A stretch of DNA of 64,000 nucleotides from Methanomassiliicoccaceae archaeon UBA421 (GTDB taxonomy: Archaea; Thermoplasmatota; Thermoplasmata; Methanomassiliicoccales; Methanomethylophilaceae). The stretch spans positions 186,001 through 250,000 of the forward strand of contig DAHB01000003.1 in the NCBI GenBank assembly GCA_002498365.1, written 5' to 3'. This document shows, piece by piece, positions 23,587 to 31,362 of this stretch. The stretch's first letter is position 1, and each line of letters opens with the position of its first letter. The position numbers and the translations under genes were made by a program. Below the pieces are notes generated by a model. That model saw only the letters and a program-made list of their open reading frames with translations, was not told the DNA's origin and ran no database searches.

Positions 23587-25152
23587 TTAGAATATAACAG
23601 CAACGATGACTAGTATTAATAAGAATATCATTAGGCCCGATGCCGCTCTCGTAACGTTCTCGGCCATGGCCTCCCGGGCCTTTTGGTCCCTGTAGTCGAG
23701 CCTGTCGAGCAGCTGGTTTATCCACCCTCTGAGTAGGAATCCTCCGTCGAAGGGGACTGCCGGTATGGCGTTGGTTATGCCCAGAAGAAGATTTATCCAG
23801 AACATCCAGTAGAAAAGGGATGCAACGATCCAGAATATCTCTCCGCCAGGGGCGTCGAACCACCATTGGCAGTGCTCCGGGACCGGGGAGAACCCGCTCC
23901 AAGAGATGAAGGGATAGTTGAGCACGGTCAGCACGCCGTCGGTGAAGCCGGTGGCTCCGAAAGAGGGGTCCGATGCGGTCCCCTTGACATAGCCGGGGGT
24001 GAGAAGGCTCATCCCGCTGTAGCTGACGCCGATCCCGATGTACCCGACCCCGTTGTTGTCACCGAGGGTCAGGGTCCTGCTGTCGGTAAGGCCGCTGCCG
24101 AGGACCGTGTATGAAACGGTCACGACCTCTCCCTGCCCGGAGCCCGAGATGAAGTCCCTGAAGGTCCTGACACCGGTGATCTCGTAAAGCTCCGAACCGG
24201 AGGCTATGCTGTTGATGATGATGCCGTCGGGAAGCCCTGCCGTCGCGGCGGGCGAGCCGGGCGACACGAACGAGACATAAAGCCCCAGGGCCATCTCTGC
24301 GGTATGTTCGCCGTCCTCGGTAAGGTATGTCACTGTATGGGTGGAACTGCCGTAGTCCGGCTCTGTGGTAAGAGTGTAGTATCCCATGTATTCGCCGGCG
24401 GTCACGGCGGCCCCGTCTATCTCGGTAATGACCGCTCCCGCGGGTATGCCCGCATCGTCGGCGGGGGAACCGGGCGTGATCCCGTAGACTCCCGCGCCGT
24501 CGTCCGACACGCCCGCGACGGTGCCGACCGAACCGAGCATGAGGGCCGAAAACACCAGGAACGAGACCACGGCGGCGACGAAGTTCACAGATATCCCTGC
24601 GGAATAGACGCTCATCCTGCTGCGGAGCGAGGCATTGTTCGTATCCTCTTCGTTCATCTCGACGAAAGCTCCCAGGGGCACCACCGCAAACATCAGGCCC
24701 GAGGATTCGACGCGTATGCCGTTGGCCTTGGACTGTACGCCGTGTGCGAATTCATGGATGACCATCGAAACGACCAGGGCTATGACGCCGAAGACGATGA
24801 AATGGGTCACGTTGAGGCCGGCCGACACGAAGGACGCGGTGCCGGAACTGGCGAACGCATAGGGCAGATTGATCACGGCGGTCGCCATAAAGAAGACCAT
24901 CACGGCCATTAGCAGCACCGAGATCGCGCCGGACGCGGCCGCGAACGCTCCGCAGAGCCTGCGATGGGACCCTATGCCCTCCATCAGACGCTGCCCCCTC
25001 TGTGTCCTGTACATGACCATGGGGCCCCTTACGGAGAGTCCCAGATCCGCGGCCCTGGGCGAACGCCAGACCCATACGAAGATCGGAACGTATAGAACCG
25101 TGAGCAGAATGATGATGATCCAGATAACGCTGATGCCCAATCCCTCGGACAC
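23587..25152 (-). CDS. Site-2 protease family membrane metalloprotease with PDZ domains
   Basis: A 521-residue M50-type intramembrane zinc protease. The zinc site is VIHEFAHGVQS near residue 127 (HExxH), and the third ligand motif is NAIPAVPFDGGFLLRG near 474. Between them lie two PDZ-like modules (SPADDAGIPAGAVITEIDG near 228 and SPGSPAATAGLPDGIIINSI near 296). Multiple hydrophobic helices flank the active site. Such proteases release membrane-bound regulators or clear signal peptides. It is 12 bases downstream of corA's start on the same strand; co-transcription is possible. Confidence 0.93.
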   Translation of the reverse strand: MSEGLGISVIWIIIILLTVLYVPIFVWVWRSPRAADLGLSVRGPMVMYRTQRGQRLMEGIGSHRRLCGAFAAASGAISVLLMAVMVFFMATAVINLPYAFASSGTASFVSAGLNVTHFIVFGVIALVVSMVIHEFAHGVQSKANGIRVESSGLMFAVVPLGAFVEMNEEDTNNASLRSRMSVYSAGISVNFVAAVVSFLVFSALMLGSVGTVAGVSDDGAGVYGITPGSPADDAGIPAGAVITEIDGAAVTAGEYMGYYTLTTEPDYGSSTHTVTYLTEDGEHTAEMALGLYVSFVSPGSPAATAGLPDGIIINSIASGSELYEITGVRTFRDFISGSGQGEVVTVSYTVLGSGLTDSRTLTLGDNNGVGYIGIGVSYSGMSLLTPGYVKGTASDPSFGATGFTDGVLTVLNYPFISWSGFSPVPEHCQWWFDAPGGEIFWIVASLFYWMFWINLLLGITNAIPAVPFDGGFLLRGWINQLLDRLDYRDQKAREAMAENVTRAASGLMIFLLILVIVAVIF

Positions 25153-25233
25153 ACAATAACTTTGGCTTATTAATCTTTACTTTGAAGGACCGAGAGATCT
25201 GCCGGCTGGGCACGGGCTTTTTACGTACCAGCG

Positions 25234-25899
25234 TCAGGGCATGATTATTTCGACACCGGGAGGATTCATATCGCATATGATCCGCCGGGCCCATTCCAGC
25301 TTCCTTCTGGAACGTTCCGGGTCGTCCCCGGACCTGAGTCTAGGCCTGTCGAAATCGAAACCGTGCAGAAATATCCTTGCGGCTCCGAAATGCCTCGCGG
25401 TGCAGACGGCCCGGTCGCCGTCCGTGAATCCGCCATAGTTGGCGACCGTCCCGAAAGGACGGCTCTGAGTGGTCAGAACGAGGGGGCCCCTGAACTCTCT
25501 GGCATAACGGACCACGGCGTCGTAGTTGTCTCCGTGCGCCAATATCAGCGTGATCGCGCCGGAGCCGCTGGCCTCTATCTGGTAGTCCACGTCCCCGTCA
25601 AGGTCGGTGACGACGATGTCCGGCGCTATTCCGGCTTCGACGACCCTGTCCGTCGCCGAGCCTGCGGAGATCAGGGTACCACGGGGCTCCGCCTTCCCTA
25701 TGTCCTCCTCGAGCGAACCCGCGTCCCCGAATACCGTGACCTCCGTACCGATGGCCTCGGCGAGCACGTCGTCCATCGCGAGGTCGGAGTTGAGCGTGAG
25801 CGCCTTCAGCACCCTGACGGAGTTCTCGTCCTCGCCGATGTCGAGGCCCAGGTCCCTCACTATCTCAAGGTAGACAGGCTCCCATTCCGCATATTCCAA
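25234..25899 (-). CDS. mptE: 6-hydroxymethyl-7,8-dihydropterin pyrophosphokinase, archaeal type
   Basis: A 221-residue protein of the archaeal MptE/DUF115 family, which activates 6-hydroxymethyl-dihydropterin with ATP on the way to tetrahydromethanopterin-type or folate cofactors. Family stretches are TVFGDAGSLEEDI, LISAGSATDRVVEAGIAPDI, VVTDLDGDVDYQIEASGSGA and ILAHGDNYDAVVRYA, with a C-terminal HGFDFDRPR. The start is TTG 25899, preceded at 8 bases by GGAGG within the end of the DUF373 gene; no ATG or GTG fits better. It is coupled to the upstream DUF373 gene. Confidence 0.9.
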   Translation of the reverse strand: MEYAEWEPVYLEIVRDLGLDIGEDENSVRVLKALTLNSDLAMDDVLAEAIGTEVTVFGDAGSLEEDIGKAEPRGTLISAGSATDRVVEAGIAPDIVVTDLDGDVDYQIEASGSGAITLILAHGDNYDAVVRYAREFRGPLVLTTQSRPFGTVANYGGFTDGDRAVCTARHFGAARIFLHGFDFDRPRLRSGDDPERSRRKLEWARRIICDMNPPGVEIIMP

Positions 25900-25902
25900 G
25901 GA

Positions 25903-27021
25903 TCATGCCTCCGCTTCCGTGGAGGCGGGCATCTCGCGTTGGAAATAGATCCTGATGACAGTAGCGATCATAGCGAAGACTATCCCCGTCACTATCTCGG
26001 CGGCTATCAGGCTGGTTATGTTCAGCCCGATGCTGATGTAAGACATCATGAGGTCGATCGCACCGGTGATCACCATTCCTATCCCCAGGAAGTTGATGGA
26101 GCCCGTGATGAAGCTGAGCCTTATGGAGCCCTTCGACAGATATTCGTTGATGAAGCTGCCGACCGAGAATACCAATATCGAGAAGACGACGGGCCACGTG
26201 GCCACGGCGCAGAACCTGAGGATCATCTGGTACGGCGAGGGGGAGTAGTAGTTCTGGACCGTCAGCACCCCCAATATCAGCCCCGAGGCAGCCAGCGACA
26301 GGGATATCAGAGAGAAAGTTATCACCACGCTCCCCGACCTGAGGTTCGCCGCCCACCGCGAAAGCCAGCGGGAGACCTTGTCCACAAGGCTGTATCCGTA
26401 GACCAGCAGGATCGTTCCTATGACAAGGACGATGAGCGCCCCGGATATCCTGGAGAAGCTGTCGGCATCCAGCCCGTAGAAGTATATCATGGGCAGGATG
26501 TACACGAACGACATGAGTACCAGGAGCCATCCTACGGGCGTCATGTACCTCTTGCGCTTTACGGGGTCCTCCAGCATCTTGGTGATTATGTAGACCGTAC
26601 CCTCCAGCCCGGGAGACTGCTTCACCACGACCTTCCTGACGGAATCTATCGGGACCCTCGACGAAATGACCGGATAGACGTACTCGTCCTCGGCGCCGTC
26701 GCCGACCAGGATGATCCTGTCGGGGTTCACCTCCTGTATGACCCGGTCGAGCTCGCCTATGACCGCAGAATCGGAACGGTAGCCGATCTTCGTGTTGCCG
26801 CAGATGAGGGCTATCTCGACGTTCGCACCCTCCGTCAGCATGTCGCGGTAGATGTTAATCGCGGCGTAAAGAGAATTGATGTCTGAATCTTCCGGGTCGG
26901 CGATCCCCAGCGCGGCGGCTGCCACAGAACAGTCCTCCACTCCTATCACGGGCGTCTCCACCCCGCCCTTGACGCCGAAATCATCGTCCCTGTCCACCAC
27001 AAGGACCAGAGTTTTCTTCAC
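25903..27021 (-). CDS. DUF373 family membrane protein
   Basis: A 372-residue archaeal protein. Residues 1 to about 155 form a soluble alpha/beta domain that begins with an Asp-rich strand (LVLVVDRDDDFGVKGG) and includes LICGNTKIGYRSDSAVIGEL and DRIILVGDGAEDEYVYP. The C-terminal part has about six transmembrane helices. This matches the uncharacterised DUF373 family. It is probably co-transcribed with mptE, whose ribosome-binding site lies within its last codons. The function is unknown. Confidence 0.88.
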   Translation of the reverse strand: MKKTLVLVVDRDDDFGVKGGVETPVIGVEDCSVAAAALGIADPEDSDINSLYAAINIYRDMLTEGANVEIALICGNTKIGYRSDSAVIGELDRVIQEVNPDRIILVGDGAEDEYVYPVISSRVPIDSVRKVVVKQSPGLEGTVYIITKMLEDPVKRKRYMTPVGWLLVLMSFVYILPMIYFYGLDADSFSRISGALIVLVIGTILLVYGYSLVDKVSRWLSRWAANLRSGSVVITFSLISLSLAASGLILGVLTVQNYYSPSPYQMILRFCAVATWPVVFSILVFSVGSFINEYLSKGSIRLSFITGSINFLGIGMVITGAIDLMMSYISIGLNITSLIAAEIVTGIVFAMIATVIRIYFQREMPASTEAEA

Positions 27022-27098
27022 ACGGGTAAATTGAATCCCAATGATAAACGCTTTGCCCTTTGGGAAATAATTAAAGTCAGCGTTGCACTGTCCTGAGC

Positions 27099-27743
27099 AT
27101 GCTCATCCGATGGCACGGTCACTCATGTTTCGAGTTCGGATGTGATCTCGGAACCATCGTAATCGATCCTCACGACGGTAAATCGATAGGCATTAAGGCG
27201 CCATCGCCGAGAAATGCTTCCGTGGTCCTGATGACCCACGACCATTACGACCATAACGTGTCCCGCGTCATAAGCGGGGACCATAAGGACCATCTCGGAA
27301 GGAACGGTAAATTCAGGTCCGGGCCGTTCGAGGTCGAAGGGCTGCCGTCATACCACGACGACGAGCGCGGGTCCAAGCGAGGGATGAACACGATGTACCG
27401 TTTCGAGATGGACGGCATATCCGTCTGCCACTGCGGGGACCTGGGCGCCATGCCCGATGACAAAGTGATGGCGAAGGTCCGAGGGACGGACATACTCTTC
27501 GTGCCCGTGGGCGCCAACTACACCATGGAACTGCCGGAGGTTAAGGAGTTCATAGCCAGAGCGGACCCGAGGGTCATAGTCCCGATGCATTACCGCGTTT
27601 TCGGCCTGTGCATCGCGCTGCTTCCGCTCGACGACTTCCTGAACATGGTGCCGTCCGAGAACGTCGACTATGTGGGGAACGAGATCGACCTCTCTTACGA
27701 AGAACTTCCGGAGCACAGCGAGTGCTGGGTGTTCGACCGCTAA
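27099..27743 (+). CDS. MBL-fold metallo-hydrolase
   Basis: A 214-residue metallo-beta-lactamase-fold protein of the UlaG/UPF0173-like type. The metal motif is MTHDHYDHN near residue 45 (HxHxDH with Asp replacing the first His), followed by the later ligands CHCGDLG near 110 and VPMHYRVFG near 163. Members hydrolyse phosphodiesters or lactones; no substrate is suggested by the neighbours. It starts 77 bases from the divergent DUF373 gene and ends directly against the convergent aIF6 gene. Confidence 0.88.
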   Translation: MLIRWHGHSCFEFGCDLGTIVIDPHDGKSIGIKAPSPRNASVVLMTHDHYDHNVSRVISGDHKDHLGRNGKFRSGPFEVEGLPSYHDDERGSKRGMNTMYRFEMDGISVCHCGDLGAMPDDKVMAKVRGTDILFVPVGANYTMELPEVKEFIARADPRVIVPMHYRVFGLCIALLPLDDFLNMVPSENVDYVGNEIDLSYEELPEHSECWVFDR

Positions 27744-28409
27744 TCAGTCGTAAAGGTCCAGACCTTCCTCGATCCTGCCCATTTCTATCGGCATGGTCAG
27801 GTCGCCCACCAGGGCGCCCTTGGAGTTGGCGATTATGCCTGACGCCAGGAAATCGACGCCATGGTTCACCGTCGTCCTCTTGCACCCGACCTTAAGGACG
27901 TCGGCGATGAGCCTCATCTCCTCGTCCGTCGTGTCGTTGTGGCATACGCATCCCCTGTTGGTGACTACGCATACGGAGCCGACGGTGTCGCATCCGGCCA
28001 ATGTGGAGCGGACGCATTCGACGCCGAAAACGTCAGAGAGCTCCTTTAGCGCCGCGTCCGTGTAAACGGGATTCACGATCGCGCCGCGGTCGTTGACGAG
28101 GATATTGTTCCCGGCGGCGTTGTACCTGCCCGGGACCGTGACAACGTTGGAGGCCGCGGACCTGATCTTCTCGAGTTCGTCCTGCTCGGCCATGCCTGAC
28201 ACGGCGATGCCGTTGGAGTTCATCGCCGTGAGGGACCCGACCACGAACGACCCGGCCACCGATGTAAGGACCGTTTCGACGCCGAGGACGGCCTCCAGGT
28301 CTCTCACGAAACCCGGTTCAGCGTCCGCGGCGACTAAAGCCAGGTCCTCCCCCGCCGCGGCGAACACGCCGATATTGCAGTTTCCGCCGTAACGGGAGAG
28401 TCTGATCAT
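27744..28409 (-). CDS. eif6: Translation initiation factor aIF6
   Basis: A 221-residue ribosome anti-association factor that binds the large subunit. It has the repeated-fold pattern of eIF6: MIRLSRYGGNCNIGVFAAA at the start and repeats with a conserved G-xN-xxG look (LTAMNSNGIAVSG, VVTNRGCVCHNDTTDEE, IIANSKGALVGDLTMPIEM). ATG 28409 gives the conventional N-terminus. A GTG at 28418 overlapping the L31e stop (GTGA) is a possible alternative and shows coupling. It is the last gene of the ribosomal operon that begins at 29635. Confidence 0.95.
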   Translation of the reverse strand: MIRLSRYGGNCNIGVFAAAGEDLALVAADAEPGFVRDLEAVLGVETVLTSVAGSFVVGSLTAMNSNGIAVSGMAEQDELEKIRSAASNVVTVPGRYNAAGNNILVNDRGAIVNPVYTDAALKELSDVFGVECVRSTLAGCDTVGSVCVVTNRGCVCHNDTTDEEMRLIADVLKVGCKRTTVNHGVDFLASGIIANSKGALVGDLTMPIEMGRIEEGLDLYD

Positions 28410-28414
28410 GTTTA

Positions 28415-28678
28415 TCACTCTGCGAGCGTTACTTCAACGAGCCCGTCATCGAACTTGGTGGCCTTCACCGCGATCTTGGAGGGCGGGTTGCGGATCCCGT
28501 TCTCCCAGATCTTCTCGTTGAGAGCGGTGTCCATCCAAACGTGTTCCTCGTCGACCTTCATGTGCCTCATCACGTGCTCCCTTACCTCTTTGACGGCGCG
28601 CTTGGCCCTCTTCGTGCGGGGCGCCTGCTTCGTCGCTCTGAGGGGGATGATGATGACTCTTTCAATTTCATCTGCCAT
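28415..28678 (-). CDS. rpl31e: 50S ribosomal protein L31e
   Basis: An 87-residue large-subunit protein present in archaea and eukaryotes: RVIIIPLRATKQAPRTKRAK at the start, REHVMRHMKVDEEHVWMDTA in the middle and a C-terminal GLVEVTLAE. ATG 28678 is chosen; an 11-codon extension to 28711 would run into the L39e gene. It lies 5 bases after the L39e stop and overlaps the aIF6 GTG. Confidence 0.95.
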   Translation of the reverse strand: MADEIERVIIIPLRATKQAPRTKRAKRAVKEVREHVMRHMKVDEEHVWMDTALNEKIWENGIRNPPSKIAVKATKFDDGLVEVTLAE

Positions 28679-28683
28679 CCGAA

Positions 28684-28839
28684 TCACTCCTTGAGCTTTC
28701 CAATGCGCCACGACCTTCTCTTGGGGTGGCGGAGGAACTGTCTGCTTGTCCTTATCATAACCCAGGCCGGAACGCGGCGGTTCTGTTTGACCTTTTTGTT
28801 CAGCCTTGCTTTCATCGCAGGCGGTTTAGTGCTTGACAT
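28684..28839 (-). CDS. rpl39e: 50S ribosomal protein L39e
   Basis: A 51-residue very basic protein that lines the polypeptide exit tunnel in archaea and eukaryotes. It reads MSSTKPPAMKARLNKKVKQ then NRRVPAWVMIRTSR, ending RRSWRIGKLKE, with the conserved PxW(V/I) centre. The start ATG 28839 has GAGGAGAT about 8 bases upstream, overlapping the end of the PDCD5-like gene. It lies between the PDCD5-like gene and L31e, its usual archaeal place. Confidence 0.95.
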   Translation of the reverse strand: MSSTKPPAMKARLNKKVKQNRRVPAWVMIRTSRQFLRHPKRRSWRIGKLKE

Positions 28840-28841
28840 TT

Positions 28842-29192
28842 TTATCTCCTCTCGATTTTGATATCCCTTTTCTTAGGGGCGATCTGCCTGAGAAGTTCTT
28901 TGAGCATATCTTCGTTGATGACCTGCTGCAGTCTTCCCGACTGTGCAAGCTGAATGAGCTGATTCTCCACCATGTCGGCGTGCTGGGGGTCGGCCAATTT
29001 GACGTTGGCGAGCCTGTCCCTTGCCTCCGGGGTGAGGACCTGCCTTAGAACGGCCTGCTTCTGAGCTTCGTACTGCTGTCTCTGTTCTTCCGCCTGCTGC
29101 TGCTGGGCGTACTGCTGCTGGGACATCGACTGCTGCTGTTGCAGTTCGGCCATCCTCTTCCTTCTCAAAGCTTCCAGTTCAGGGTCATCCAT
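28842..29192 (-). CDS. PDCD5-family DNA-binding protein
   Basis: A 116-residue member of the archaeal/eukaryotic PDCD5 (TFAR19) family. It begins MDDPELEALRRKRMAELQ, continues with a Gln-rich coiled stretch (about residues 18-47) and has the conserved helical core VLTPEARDRLANVKLADPQH and QLAQSGRLQQVINEDMLKEL. The biochemical role is uncertain; archaeal members are annotated as DNA-binding. The gene lies between S19e and L39e in the conserved ribosomal cluster. The ATG at 29192 is used; the upstream open frame overlaps S19e. Confidence 0.93.
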   Translation of the reverse strand: MDDPELEALRRKRMAELQQQQSMSQQQYAQQQQAEEQRQQYEAQKQAVLRQVLTPEARDRLANVKLADPQHADMVENQLIQLAQSGRLQQVINEDMLKELLRQIAPKKRDIKIERR

Positions 29193-29206
29193 ATGCTCAA
29201 TCCTCC

Positions 29207-29635
29207 TCACGCATTCATTTCGTCGTAGACCTCTTTGGCCGCGTTGTCGAGGAGAGACTGTCCGGCAGGGGAGATCGCTCTTCCCTGTTTGTCCTTTGAG
29301 ACCAGCAGCCCTGCTGCCTCGAGCTGCATCATGCACTTTCTGGCGATGTTGCGGCTTCCTTTGACTGCCCTGTTGGGCATCGATCCTTTGTCAGAGAACC
29401 CTCCGTACTCGGCTGCGAGCCTGGAAGATCCCATCGGTCCTTTCACATAAAGCTTCCTAAGGATGGAGGCAGACCTGGTGTACCACCAGTCCTCCTGCAT
29501 CGGGGCTTTTTCCGTGTGCCTGCCTGTCTTCACATACTCGGCCCATTCGGGAGGGGAGATCTTATCGTTCCCCTTGAGCTTTTCAGCCGCTTTGAGTATG
29601 AGTTTTTCGGCGGGAACATCATAGACAGTTACCAT
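29207..29635 (-). CDS. rps19e: 30S ribosomal protein S19e
   Basis: A 142-residue small-subunit protein of archaea and eukaryotes: TVYDVPAEKLILKAAEKLKG at the start, QEDWWYTRSASILRKLYVKG (conserved WYxRxASxxR) near residue 48, and RNIARKCMMQLEAAGLLV near 95. It is the first gene of the leftward S19e-PDCD5-L39e-L31e-aIF6 operon. A TATA-like TTTATATGG on the minus strand near 29695 gives a leader of about 30 bases. Confidence 0.95.
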   Translation of the reverse strand: MVTVYDVPAEKLILKAAEKLKGNDKISPPEWAEYVKTGRHTEKAPMQEDWWYTRSASILRKLYVKGPMGSSRLAAEYGGFSDKGSMPNRAVKGSRNIARKCMMQLEAAGLLVSKDKQGRAISPAGQSLLDNAAKEVYDEMNA

Positions 29636-29926
29636 GCTTGTACCTCATGCGTCCGATACGTAAATATGCGGACAACAGCACTGGTATTGTTAGACCATAT
29701 AAAAGCATTGCTAATAGGAAGTGTGAATGCTTCAAACCCGCACGTTCGGCCACCGGCCCCCGTATGGACTGCGGACGAAATATCCGCCACGGCACCTCGT
29801 CGGGCTGTCCGGCAAGGCGATCTCCGTGACCTAGACGAAGATGTCGCCGTATATTAACTATTTGCAGAAGGCGACACGGACATAGCTTAGAAACAATCTA
29901 ATAAATGCGAACGATGATGGGCGACT

Positions 29927-30502
29927 ATGGTAGATAATACCCAAGAGTTCTGCACGCATTGCGGGGCCAAGCTCGAGACGGGCTCGGCATTCTGCCCTGA
30001 GTGCGGAAACCCTGTAGAGGGGTCCGACTACGTTTACAGGTCCGGACCGGAATCCGCGAATTACGTCTACGGCGTCCAGGAAGCCGATAAGACCAAAGCA
30101 AAGAAAAGGCTGACATGGATATATTTCCTTCTCGTAGGATATGTCATATTGGGTTCGGTCATGGCCATCGTCGGCATGAGCTTCGGAGCGCTCGTCGGGG
30201 CGATGGAGTCCGATCCCGATTTCATTGCCGCCCTTGCGGAATTAGGGTTCACGGTAGCGGACATATACGCTATGATCGACCCCATGTTCACGCTCGGCCT
30301 CCTGTTCGCCGTTTCCGTGGCCCTCGTCGCGGTCAGTTTCGTCCTTTGCATCCTTAAGAGGAAGTACCTCCTCGCGGTGATACTGTGCGCCGCAGGCTCG
30401 ATAATTCCTGTCTTCTCGGGCGTGGACGGCGTACTGTTCGCGGCCATAGGGCTGCTGGTCACGTATTTCCTGTACACGGCCAAGCCGGCGTTCGAGGACT
30501 GA
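29927..30502 (+). CDS. Zinc-ribbon membrane protein
   Basis: A 191-residue protein. An N-terminal zinc ribbon (CTHCGAKLETGSAFCPECG, residues 9-27) is followed by a polar linker and about four transmembrane helices (WIYFLLVGYVILGSVMAIVG; LGLLFAVSVALVAVSFVLCI; LLAVILCAAGSIIPVFSGV; VLFAAIGLLVTYFLY). The function is unknown. A TATA-like CTAATAAA lies about 27 bases before the start. Similar zinc-ribbon membrane proteins are encoded at 13661 and 49333. Confidence 0.82.
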   Translation: MVDNTQEFCTHCGAKLETGSAFCPECGNPVEGSDYVYRSGPESANYVYGVQEADKTKAKKRLTWIYFLLVGYVILGSVMAIVGMSFGALVGAMESDPDFIAALAELGFTVADIYAMIDPMFTLGLLFAVSVALVAVSFVLCILKRKYLLAVILCAAGSIIPVFSGVDGVLFAAIGLLVTYFLYTAKPAFED

Positions 30503-30515
30503 AAACGATTTATAT

Positions 30516-30548
30516 CGTCCTCCGTGCGCAGGGTACGGAGGACGTTTT
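30516..30548 (+). terminator. Hairpin terminator
   Basis: A perfect 10-bp stem (CGTCCTCCGT / ACGGAGGACG) with a 9-base loop is followed by TTTT. It lies between the convergent zinc-ribbon gene and pstB and could serve both. Confidence 0.7.
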
Positions 30549-30582
30549 CTGATTTCGGCGGGCCCGTCCCGCGGGGCCCCGG

Positions 30583-31362
30583 TCAGCTGAACACTCCGTG
30601 AACGTAGTTCTTCGTAAGCTCGTTCTTGGGGTCGTTGAATATCTGTTTCGTCTCTCCGAACTCCGCCAGCTCGCCGAGGTACATGAACGCGGTGTAGTCG
30701 GCTATTCGCTGGGCCTGCTGCATGTTGTGCGTCACTATCACGACGGTGTATTCTTTGGCGAGCTGTACGGCCAGCTCCTCGATCTTCTTTGTCGCCAGCG
30801 GGTCGAGCGCCGAGGTGGGCTCGTCCATGAGTAGCACGTCCGGATTTATCGACAGCGCGCGTGCGATGCACAACCTCTGCTGCTGCCCACCCGACAGCTT
30901 CATGGCGTATGTGTTCAGACGGTCTTTCACCTCGTCCCACAGCGCGGCCTTCCTGAGGGATTCTTCGACGATCTTGTCGAGCTTCCTCTGGTCCTTTATC
31001 CCATGGATCTTGGGCCCGTATGTGATGTTGTCCCTGATGGTCATGGGGAAGGGGTTGGGGCTCTGGAATATCATCCCTATCTGGGTCCTGACCTCCAGAA
31101 CGTCGGCCTCGGGCCCGTAGATGTTCTGGCCGTTGTATTCGACGAGCCCTTCCACCCTGCACCCGTCCACCAGGTCGTTCATCCTGTTGAAGGCCCTTAT
31201 GAGCGTGGACTTACCGCATCCCGACGGGCCGATCAATGCCGTGATCTTGTTCCTCCAGATGGGCATCGAGACGTCGAATAGCGCCTGGTTCTTCCCATAC
31301 CACAGGTTGAGGTTCTTGACATTCATGGCTAAATCTGTATTTTCGTTCAAAGCGATCACCAT
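30583..31362 (-). CDS. pstB: Phosphate ABC transporter ATP-binding protein PstB
   Basis: A 259-residue ATPase of the Pst phosphate importer. Walker A is GPSGCGKSTL, the Q-loop MIFQSPNPFPM is typical of PstB, the signature is LSGGQQQRLCIARAL and Walker B is VLLMDEPTSALDP, with the H-loop VIVTHNMQQAQRI. Its ATG overlaps the stop of the fused permease gene by 7 bases, so translation is coupled. A start at 31326 (MNVKNLNLWYG) is also possible. Confidence 0.96.
   Translation of the reverse strand: MVIALNENTDLAMNVKNLNLWYGKNQALFDVSMPIWRNKITALIGPSGCGKSTLIRAFNRMNDLVDGCRVEGLVEYNGQNIYGPEADVLEVRTQIGMIFQSPNPFPMTIRDNITYGPKIHGIKDQRKLDKIVEESLRKAALWDEVKDRLNTYAMKLSGGQQQRLCIARALSINPDVLLMDEPTSALDPLATKKIEELAVQLAKEYTVVIVTHNMQQAQRIADYTAFMYLGELAEFGETKQIFNDPKNELTKNYVHGVFS

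Noticed and set aside
29636..29926. A possible structured RNA in the GC-rich part (about 29728-29860) of the spacer between S19e and the zinc-ribbon gene
   Set aside because: Only a short hairpin (GCGGA/TCCGC) is evident, and no known RNA motif; not enough to call.
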